Shown: positions 5,991 to 11,610 of the stretch, piece after piece
How positions within the stretch are numbered: position 1 is the stretch's first letter
How the letters are laid out: every line of letters begins with the position of its first letter
NCBI GenBank assembly: GCA_964458015.1
Contig: CAYWGR010000183.1
Span: 1 to 11,610 of the forward strand
DNA from: CAYWGR01 sp964458015
Lineage (GTDB): Bacteria; Planctomycetota; Planctomycetia; Pirellulales; Thermoguttaceae
Length of the DNA stretch: 11,610 nt
Direction of reading: 5' to 3'
Position numbers and translations under genes: made by a program
Notes under the pieces: model-generated
The model's database searches: none
What the model was told of the DNA's origin: nothing
What the model saw: only the letters and a program-made list of their open reading frames with translations

Positions 5991-7929
5991 ACTTCCGCTT
6001 CCGCCAGGCATAGGCCAGGAGACCCAATAGTCCAGCGGTCAGAAGAACGAGGCTGCTGGGTTCAGGCACTACGGTTAGGATGCCAGTGGCTGCGTTGAAC
6101 GAAGCCGTTTTGCCGCCTGTCAGGCCGCTGTAGGTAAACCCGTCCGGCGCAAAGCTGCCTGCATAATTGGTGAAGTCGAAGATTTTTGCCCAACCGAGGT
6201 CGACGCTGGAATCGAACGTTACGTTCAGCGATCCGCCAAAGGTTACGGTTTTACCCGAGGATGCCTGTTGGACAAGATCGTAGGCTCCGCTGCTCCAGCC
6301 GTTCACCTGGAAATTGGAAACGCTGGAAGAGCCGAGTACCAAGTCGCCGTCGAGGGTCAAAGTGCCGGGGCTATTGCCGGGGGCCAAGCCGCCGTTCACC
6401 GTCAACGCCTGATTGGCCGCCAGGGCTACGATGCCGGAACCCTTGAGCGATTGGCCGCTGCCAAGTGCGAAGCCAGTGGATTTGCTCGTCAGGTCCAAGG
6501 TGCCGTTAACCGTAACATCACCGCTGCCGAGGGCGCCAGTGGATGTCAAAGCAAGTACGCTGCCTTGTTCAACGAGCGTGCCTCCTGCGTAGTTGTTGCC
6601 GGCATTGGTCAGGTAGACGGTTCCGGGGGTGGCCGCATGGTTGATGGTAAGGCCGCCCTCACCGCTGATTTGCCCGTCGATGTACAAATTTTTCGACTGG
6701 GTTGGAGCTTGGAGATAACCGCCGTTGCTGGTCAGTGTGACCTGGCCGGTCAGGTGATTGTTGCCGTTGCTGCTGCGGAGAGTACCGCCGTTGAACACAA
6801 AATTACCACCGATGGAATAGTCGCCCGATTCGCCAATCGCGATGTCAAGAACGCCTTTGCGGTTAATGGTGTTGGTTGCACTGACGCCGCCGAGGGCGTT
6901 GACGTCGCCCCGCATGGCAATCTCGGTGGGGGCCAAGCCGCCGCTCGTGCCCACAACCACGCCGCCGAAACTGTTCTGCTTGGTGGCGCTGCCGTTGATC
7001 GTGACCTTCGCCAGCGGCGTCCAGTCATAGGTCGGCTCGACAATCAGCTTGCCGGAACCCGTGATCTGTCCATTGATGGTTACATGTTTGTCGTCATAGA
7101 TAAGGTTGAAATTCGTGTCGGCGTTGAGAGTTATGGCGCCGTTGAAGTTCGTATTGACAATACCCCAATCACCCGCATAGAACGCGCCGCCGCTGGTTTG
7201 GCCGTTGAATGTGATGGCGTTGGCGATGTCGAGGGTGTGATCGCCGCTGTTGGCCTGCAATTGTCCTCCGGCGGCCACCGAAACAGCACCGCTGCCCAGT
7301 GAAGCCGATGAGCCCATAATGACGGCTCCGGCATTGATGTATACCGAGCGATTGAAGGTGTTGTTGTTGCCGAGAAAGACGCGGCCGCTGCCCTCCTTGT
7401 AGATGGCCCCGCCGGTCTCCCCGCCGATATTGGCATCGTACACGACGCCGTTAAGGGCTAAAGTTCTACCGCCGGCGATGTTCCAATGTTGATTGTCGTT
7501 GTAGGTATCCAAACCCACGGAGTTGTTGATCGTGAGGTTTCCCGCGGCCTCGGACATATTGATCCCGCCGTTGCCGATCGAGATATTATAGCCGTTAATC
7601 GTTTGTAGAGGATGATTGGTGTCGCCGGGAACGAGCAGTTGGTTGATCTGTACGCCTCCGGAGATGTCTTGGGTGATCGTCGTGTCACCAGCATCGCCGT
7701 ATCCTCCGAAACCTGCATCCCACCATTGAGTACTTTTGCTGGAATCTGAATTCCATATGCCAGGCGGTGAACCAACCCAGTTGCTGGCATTGCTCCAATT
7801 GTTATCGACGCCGCTGCCTGCGACCCACCAGGAAGTTCCCAGTGCCCTTGTGTTGGCGATGCAAACCAGTGCCATCGCCATCGTCAAGAGCCGCACGATT
7901 TCGAAACGGCTTCTCCATGCGATTCTCAT
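5989..7929 (-). CDS. Autotransporter-type beta-strand-repeat protein with PEP-CTERM tail
   Basis: This is a 646-residue exported protein. I chose ATG 7929 because GGAGGT (7936-7941) lies 6 bases before it and the product then opens with a signal peptide: basic start, hydrophobic core about residues 13-24, and a likely cut near Ala-Leu-Gly 31. The body is rich in Gly, Asn, Ser and Thr. It has repeats of the autotransporter-associated beta-strand type, for example GSGRVFLGNNNTF (about 180-192) and AGNNYAGGTLVEQGS (about 443-457), and the typical LAPGNSPGTLTLDG near 515-528. Such repeats form right-handed beta helices. The C-terminus is a PEP-CTERM tail: PEPSS (622-626), hydrophobic helix, RKRK. 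There is no autotransporter barrel, so export by the general pathway plus exosortase processing is expected. It is the gene after the sigma/FecR-LamG pair on the same strand; control by that sigma factor is a guess. Confidence 0.92.
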   Translation of the reverse strand: MRIAWRSRFEIVRLLTMAMALVCIANTRALGTSWWVAGSGVDNNWSNASNWVGSPPGIWNSDSSKSTQWWDAGFGGYGDAGDTTITQDISGGVQINQLLVPGDTNHPLQTINGYNISIGNGGINMSEAAGNLTINNSVGLDTYNDNQHWNIAGGRTLALNGVVYDANIGGETGGAIYKEGSGRVFLGNNNTFNRSVYINAGAVIMGSSASLGSGAVSVAAGGQLQANSGDHTLDIANAITFNGQTSGGAFYAGDWGIVNTNFNGAITLNADTNFNLIYDDKHVTINGQITGSGKLIVEPTYDWTPLAKVTINGSATKQNSFGGVVVGTSGGLAPTEIAMRGDVNALGGVSATNTINRKGVLDIAIGESGDYSIGGNFVFNGGTLRSSNGNNHLTGQVTLTSNGGYLQAPTQSKNLYIDGQISGEGGLTINHAATPGTVYLTNAGNNYAGGTLVEQGSVLALTSTGALGSGDVTVNGTLDLTSKSTGFALGSGQSLKGSGIVALAANQALTVNGGLAPGNSPGTLTLDGDLVLGSSSVSNFQVNGWSSGAYDLVQQASSGKTVTFGGSLNVTFDSSVDLGWAKIFDFTNYAGSFAPDGFTYSGLTGGKTASFNAATGILTVVPEPSSLVLLTAGLLGLLAYAWRKRK

Positions 7930-7935
7930 AACCAC

Positions 7936-7941
7936 ACCTCC
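7936..7941 (-). promoter_or_regulatory. Ribosome binding site of the PEP-CTERM gene
   Basis: GGAGGT on the - strand lies 6 bases before ATG 7929. It favours this start over the in-frame ATG at 7980, which would add 17 residues in front of the signal peptide. Confidence 0.75.
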
Positions 7942-8036
7942 AGGTTCGAATGAAGTCCTGCCGAGCAAAGGTCGAACCATCCCTGATTGCCCGGCATATT
8001 CCCAAAATACATTGCCCCATCTCTCTCCGTTTGTCT

Positions 8037-9851
8037 TTAGTTTCCCTTCGGATTGCCGGCCTTGAACATGGCTTCAATTTCCGCGGAGGATATTGCCCGA
8101 TTAAAAATCGCCACTTCATCAATCAAACCGGGAAACGCCCGGTCGGTGCATCTGCTATTGTTTCCCAGCCAAACGGGCTCGTTATTACGCGACAACGGTA
8201 TCGGCGACTCGCCCTCGGCGTCCAGTCGGCCATCGAGATAAAGCTTCATGCGCCCAACGTTGTCAGCAGACTCGACGACAGCGGTTGCCAGATGCCATCG
8301 ATTGTCACCCGCGTTCTTACTGTTCGGAGTGCTATTGGTCCATGCGCAATGGTATTCCGTCTCCGGACCATAATTCACATGAAACGAAAGGGTATTCCAT
8401 GTCCAGTTGCGGTGAAGTCGCCAGGCTGAGTCGCCTTTCGCCGCAAGCGTTTGGTAGTCATGCGTGAAATACTTCGCCTTGAACCAGACCGCGACGGAAA
8501 AGGGACCGGTGAAATTGAACCGTTCATGCTGCGGCAACACGACATGATCGTTGGCGCCGTCGCCGTGAAAGAAGAGAGCCGTCTTTTCAGGAAAACGGCC
8601 GTTGACCCACTCGGCATCGACGACTTCACCGTTAAGTTGGTCGCCGGCCGCGGAAACGTTCGGCAAAATCGAGGTCGCTTTGCCCATCGACTCGAAACTA
8701 TAATAGGCCACCAGCGACGGATCGTTGCGAAGTTGCTTGCTATAGGCCAGCCATCGTTGATAGCGGTCATTAGACGAAAGGAAATGGATTTTTGAAAACA
8801 GTGCGGGACGTGCGGCCATCGACGTCACTTGGGCCGTGTGGTGCTCGCGTCTCCTGGCTTCGCCCGCCGTAAGAATTACCGAAGAAAGTGTCTTTCCCGC
8901 CGCATTGCGGAAATCGGTTTTGACCTGACCTTGCAACACATGCACCTCGAAGTTGCCGTCGCGGTCAACCTCGACGCCGAACTCCGTCCCAAGATCGGTC
9001 ACCAAGGCCGTGGGCGTTCGGACAGCGAAGGTGGGGGCGGGGGAAGATTTGGGATTTGGGATTTGGGATTTGGGATTGGTTTCACTAGCCACTAGCCACT
9101 GGCCACTAGCCACTTTCTCCCGCCCCTCTCCTCTCTTCTCCAATCTCGCTGTCAGTTTGCCAATCGTCAGAAATCCGCTCTCGGCGGATTCAACCGTATA
9201 CAAAACCGGACCTTGGAGAGTTACTTTTGCGCCCGTATCGTAGGTGATCTCCATCAGACCGGCAGCCAGTGCATATTGACGTCCCAATGGAACCCGCGCG
9301 CCGCCGAGTGCTGCCGTCGATTCGTCGGCCCAACGTACATTGGCCATGCCGGTGATTTGGCCGACATACTTCACGCTGCCGGATTCAGACAATGCGGCCG
9401 TTCCCGCCGTCTGCCTCAAAAATTCCGCCATCGGTTGCGGGGTATCGATCTGATACAACCATGCGCCCAACACGCCCAATCCCATGACCAACAAGGCAAA
9501 AAGATTGGCGAACATCCAACTGCCGACGAAAGAAGAAAACGACGCATTCGAAACGGTCGGTAGAGACGAACCGTCGAGAACGAGCGAAACCGTCTGAGGA
9601 TTCGCGGCAACGGACGGGCAACCGCTTATCGGGGATGGGGTATTTGCTGAGCTGGCGACCTCTTCGCTCCGATGCTTCCACTGTAAATGACCATACAGGA
9701 ACATCATCTCCAGATAATAACGCCGTGCGGAAATGTCTTCCGCAACTAATTGCTCAATACGTGCTTCTTGTTCAAGCGTCAGCTCGTCTTCATGCAGAAT
9801 AGCCAGCAGATCATGAAGTTCCGCCAACGGTTCGCGCGTGTCGGCATTCAT
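8037..9851 (-). CDS. FecR/LamG membrane protein, putative anti-sigma partner
   Basis: This 604-residue protein is of a type common in planctomycetes. Residues 1-105 are cytoplasmic, with an acidic segment EDELTLEQEARIEQLV typical of regulators paired with ECF sigma factors. One membrane helix lies at about 113-133. A FecR-like domain follows (about 155-345), with EITYDTGAKVTLQGP (201-215) and TALVTDLGTEFGVEV (281-295). A LamG/concanavalin A-like domain spans about 382-595 (VAYYSFE; LYLDGRL; GLIDEVAIFNRA). The start overlaps the sigma gene's stop (ATGA, 9848-9851), so the two are probably translationally coupled, and this protein likely senses something outside and restrains or activates that sigma factor. 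Residues about 239-273 are a repeat-encoded, in-frame insertion inside the FecR domain. The PEP-CTERM gene begins 107 bases downstream. Confidence 0.88.
   Translation of the reverse strand: MNADTREPLAELHDLLAILHEDELTLEQEARIEQLVAEDISARRYYLEMMFLYGHLQWKHRSEEVASSANTPSPISGCPSVAANPQTVSLVLDGSSLPTVSNASFSSFVGSWMFANLFALLVMGLGVLGAWLYQIDTPQPMAEFLRQTAGTAALSESGSVKYVGQITGMANVRWADESTAALGGARVPLGRQYALAAGLMEITYDTGAKVTLQGPVLYTVESAESGFLTIGKLTARLEKRGEGREKVASGQWLVASETNPKSQIPNPKSSPAPTFAVRTPTALVTDLGTEFGVEVDRDGNFEVHVLQGQVKTDFRNAAGKTLSSVILTAGEARRREHHTAQVTSMAARPALFSKIHFLSSNDRYQRWLAYSKQLRNDPSLVAYYSFESMGKATSILPNVSAAGDQLNGEVVDAEWVNGRFPEKTALFFHGDGANDHVVLPQHERFNFTGPFSVAVWFKAKYFTHDYQTLAAKGDSAWRLHRNWTWNTLSFHVNYGPETEYHCAWTNSTPNSKNAGDNRWHLATAVVESADNVGRMKLYLDGRLDAEGESPIPLSRNNEPVWLGNNSRCTDRAFPGLIDEVAIFNRAISSAEIEAMFKAGNPKGN
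9046..9114. repeat. Two adjacent heptamer tracts inside the FecR/LamG gene
   Basis: GATTTGG is repeated four times in exact 7-bp steps from 9046, with a partial fifth unit to 9079. After 4 bases, ACTAGCC is repeated four times (third unit ACTGGCC) from 9084 to 9114. On the coding (-) strand they encode VASGQWLVASE and NPKSQIPNPKS. G-rich sequence on the left (9031-9044) and pyrimidine-rich sequence on the right (about 9114-9138) are imperfectly inverted relative to each other. Confidence 0.9.
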
Positions 9852-10393
9852 CGACGGTCCTCCTCTTTCATCGCTTGATCGATGCAGTGGAATAGAACGT
9901 CATGAATCCGAACTAACGAACGATACACCGCGGCGGTCGAACGGCCGACGGCCGCCGCTACGCTTTTTGTCGTAGCGCCGGGCGAGTAACGTAGCCGGAC
10001 CAGTTTTCGATCCGTAGCCGGCAGCTTTTCCGTACAGTCGTCAAGAAACCTGAGCCGGGCGTCGAGCGTGTCGGCCATAACCACGGCCTCTTCGTCCACA
10101 ACCTCGAAAAAAAGATCGGAAAAAGCCAAGGGAGCCTTGCTCCGCTGCTGACGGAATTTCAACGCCTTGAAATGGGCAATCCGACATGCCCAGGCCCGAA
10201 ATTCAGTGCCAGGCCGATATTGGTCGAACTTCTCCCAGCAAACTTTGGCGGTTTCCTGCAATACTTCGTCGGCGTCATCGCGCCTGTGGAGCAACGACAG
10301 CAAATAGCTATAGAGCCACGCGGCACAGCCTTCATAAAGCCGCGAAAATTCGGCCATGGCATCGTCGTTATTGCACAGATTGCTGACAGACAT
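9848..10393 (-). CDS. ECF-type RNA polymerase sigma factor (planctomycete type)
   Basis: This 181-residue sigma-70 family protein has only regions 2 and 4, as ECF factors do. Region 2 spans about 14-83: DADEVLQETAKVCWEKFDQY (40-59) is the core-binding 2.2-like helix, and GTEFRAWACRIAHFKAL follows as the 2.3/2.4 part that melts and reads the -10 element. Region 4 spans about 118-170, with a helix-turn-helix near 141-165 (TTKSVAAAVGRSTAAVYRSL) for -35 recognition. The linker is short, and no C-terminal extension is seen. The stop overlaps the start of the FecR/LamG gene by 4 bases, the common layout of a sigma factor and its membrane regulator. ATG 10393 lacks a clear Shine-Dalgarno; Met13 is a possible alternative start. 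Autoregulation and target genes are unknown; adjacent surface-protein genes are candidates. Confidence 0.9.
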   Translation of the reverse strand: MSVSNLCNNDDAMAEFSRLYEGCAAWLYSYLLSLLHRRDDADEVLQETAKVCWEKFDQYRPGTEFRAWACRIAHFKALKFRQQRSKAPLAFSDLFFEVVDEEAVVMADTLDARLRFLDDCTEKLPATDRKLVRLRYSPGATTKSVAAAVGRSTAAVYRSLVRIHDVLFHCIDQAMKEEDRR

Positions 10394-10597
10394 GACGTAT
10401 GGTTGTTTTTATGAAGGACCGCCTGTACGAATCGGGGACATTACATATGCACTTTCCCCCCTTATATCCATTCTCCTCACCCATAAAGATTTACGCAAAA
10501 GAATAATCTGAAAATATTGCGATATTCATATCCTATTGTTGCGTAAGGATTTGCGGCTTAAAAACGGCGAATTGTTAAAAAATTATTTTGGGGTGGG
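10394..10597. other. AT-rich divergent spacer with inverted repeats
   Basis: No gene is seen between the sigma gene start and the rRNA promoters. TTACGCAA (10491-10498) and TTGCGTAA (10539-10546) are perfect 8-bp inverted repeats 40 bases apart. Between them lies the palindrome AATAT-TGCG-ATATT (10513-10526). These could be protein binding sites serving the sigma gene or the rRNA promoters. Bases 10571-10589 are AT-rich, like an UP element for the first promoter. Confidence 0.45.
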
Positions 10598-10625
10598 TTG
10601 CCAGCCGGAATCCGTCCGATATAAT
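10598..10625 (+). promoter_or_regulatory. 23S rRNA promoter P1 (candidate)
   Basis: TTGCCA (10598-10603) and a perfect TATAAT (10620-10625) are separated by 16 bases, pointing towards the 23S gene, with an AT-rich run just upstream. Confidence 0.6.
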
Positions 10626-10738
10626 CCAGGCACACTAAGGACAGCCGACGCGACAAACGATGTCAGCGGCGTTCAGGAAGCTGAATTTAAAAAGACGGAT
10701 CGCCAAAAAATAATTTTTGCGAAAAGCCAAATTGGCCG

Positions 10739-10767
10739 TTGACAGGATTCGGTTGGATTGCTAATCT
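10739..10767 (+). promoter_or_regulatory. 23S rRNA promoter P2 (candidate)
   Basis: A perfect TTGACA (10739-10744) and TAATCT (10762-10767) are separated by 17 bases. Upstream, A and T runs at about 10705-10726 resemble an UP element. Transcription would begin near 10774, giving a ~270-base leader before the mature 23S end. Confidence 0.7.
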
Positions 10768-10804
10768 TAGTGTTTTCGCCAATTCGAGAAGTGAGTTGGC
10801 CGTG

Positions 10805-10817
10805 TGTTCTTTGACAA
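10805..10817 (+). promoter_or_regulatory. boxA-like rRNA antitermination site
   Basis: TGTTCTTTGACAA matches the E. coli rrn boxA TGCTCTTTAACAA at 11 of 13 positions and lies in the leader downstream of P2, where boxA is expected to bind NusB/NusE (S10). It also contains TTGACA, but no good -10 follows. Confidence 0.6.
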
Positions 10818-10855
10818 TTTGGTTGTGGTAATGTAGTGGCATCTTAATTTGAGAA

Positions 10856-10886
10856 CCACGTCGTAACGCGAAAGCGTTTGGCGTGG
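10856..10886 (+). other. Leader hairpin of the 23S precursor
   Basis: CCACG (10856-10860) pairs with CGTGG (10882-10886), and AACGC (10865-10869) with GCGTT (10874-10878), closing a GAAA tetraloop of the GNRA type. Confidence 0.5.
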
Positions 10887-11004
10887 ATCCAAGGGCACTT
10901 AGAGCATTCGTTACAAGAGTCGGTTTTTTTAAGTTCGTGGTTGTTTTTTTGCTTAGGCAGACAAGCAACGCGAATGGAAAAATTCCGGCTCGAAAAAGCG
11001 CGAT

Positions 11005-11044
11005 CACATGAATCGGCTCAATTTAGGAGCGTTAGATTCATGTG
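11005..11044 (+). other. Hairpin at the 5' boundary of 23S rRNA
   Basis: CACATGAATC (11005-11014) and GATTCATGTG (11035-11044) are perfect 10-bp inverted repeats. Inside, GCTC (11016-11019) pairs with GAGC (11027-11030). The right arm ends at the expected mature 5' end, so this may be a processing signal. Confidence 0.55.
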
Positions 11045-11610
11045 GCCAAGCTACTAAGGGCACATGGGGGATGTCTTGGCGTCAGAAGCCTATGAAGGGC
11101 GTGGAAGACTGCGATAAGTCCGGGGTAGTTGTCAAACGAGCGTTGATCCCGGAATTCCCGAATTAACACACACTGAATACATAGGTGTGTGTCGCAAACA
11201 CGGTGAACCGAAACATCCAAGTAACCGTTGGAAAAGAAAGAAAAATCGATTTCCTCAGTAGTGGCGAGCGAACGGGAAATAGCCCAAACCGCGGAGGTTT
11301 TCCTCTGTGGGGTTGTAGGGCCTTTCGCATAGGAGTTATCAAACTATCAACTAGCGGAACTGTCTGGAAAGGCAGGCCATAGACGGTGACAGCCCGGTAC
11401 GCGACAGTGGTATAGTCTCCTGAAAGGTACCTGAGTAGGTCGAGCCACGTGGAATCTCGACTGAATCTGCGGGGACCATCCCGCAAGGCTAAATACTCTC
11501 TGACGACCGATAGTGAACTCAGTAGGGCGACTGAAAGATGGGAAGAACCCCTGCTAGGGGAGGATACTGAACCTGAAACCATGTGCCTACAAGCGGTCGG
11601 AGCACTATGG
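11044..11610 (+). rRNA. rrl: 23S ribosomal RNA, 5' part (runs off the window)
   Basis: The sequence aligns by eye with domain I of bacterial 23S rRNA. It starts with GGCCAAGCTACTAAGGGCAC (E. coli GGTTAAGCGACTAAGCG...), then GGTGAACCGAAACATCCAAG, AGTAGTGGCGAGCGAACGGG, TGTCTGGAAAGGCAGGCC, GGTGACAGCCC, GGACCATCCCGCAAGGCTAA and GAACCTGAAACC. The 5' end is set from the alignment and may be off by a few bases. About 570 of roughly 2,900 bases are present. No 16S or tRNA gene lies in the ~650 bases before it, and it has its own promoters and boxA, so it is transcribed apart from 16S. The segment at 11521-11548 departs from the usual bacterial sequence (see findings). Confidence 0.97.

Noticed and set aside
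6268..7302. Long open frame (344 codons) on the + strand
   Set aside because: It is antisense to the beta-strand-repeat gene. Its composition mirrors the Gly/Asn/Thr-rich coding strand, and it has no recognisable domain or signal.
10811..10839. Third 23S promoter using TTGACA at 10811
   Set aside because: The -10 hexamer at 17-base spacing would be TAGTGG, which is poor. The TTGACA is better explained as part of the boxA-like site.
11163..11582. Open frame of 139 codons on the - strand
   Set aside because: It lies entirely antisense within 23S rRNA, a common source of false gene calls.

Overview
The window reads as chromosomal DNA of a planctomycete, most likely Pirellulales-like. The evidence is two DUF1559 pseudopilin-like proteins, two proteins with PEP-CTERM sorting tails, an ECF sigma factor overlapping a FecR/LamG membrane protein, and a 23S rRNA gene with no 16S gene or tRNA in the ~650 bases before it. 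Unlinked rRNA genes and all of these protein types are known features of planctomycetes. The assignment rests on recognition only; no search was run.

Layout. Left edge (2-1830, + strand): the 3' end of a LamG/PEP-CTERM protein gene, a DUF1559 gene and a small lipoprotein gene. Facing them (1851-2873, - strand) is a Gfo/Idh/MocA-type protein that lacks the usual catalytic residues. A 646-base spacer (2874-3519) holds copy A of an ~90-bp foldback repeat, a pyrimidine tract, a candidate promoter and a hairpin-rich leader. It ends at a secreted thioredoxin-like gene (3520-4044, +). Copy B of the foldback repeat fills the short gap to a second, convergent DUF1559 gene (4148-5512, -). That gene carries a ~225-bp in-frame block of repeats inside its prepilin leader. 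The next spacer (5513-5988) contains three 63-bp tandem units, each with a perfect hairpin, followed by a ~130-bp nested palindrome with the same ends.

Then on the - strand, read right to left: ECF sigma factor (9848-10393), FecR/LamG protein overlapping it by 4 bases (8037-9851), and an autotransporter-type beta-strand-repeat protein with a PEP-CTERM tail (5989-7929). The DUF1559 gene above lies further downstream. The sigma and FecR/LamG genes look translationally coupled; a role in controlling the neighbouring surface-protein genes is inference. The right edge (10394-11610) holds tandem promoters, a boxA-like antitermination site, leader hairpins and the first ~570 bases of 23S rRNA.

The main unusual theme is the density of short structured repeats, some inside coding sequence and in frame: a 7-bp TTTGGGA family at five places, a 7-bp ACTAGCC tract, the ~90-bp foldback repeat, the 63-bp hairpin array, and the composite insertion at a pseudopilin cleavage site. 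I see no defence system, CRISPR array, integrase or transposase gene.
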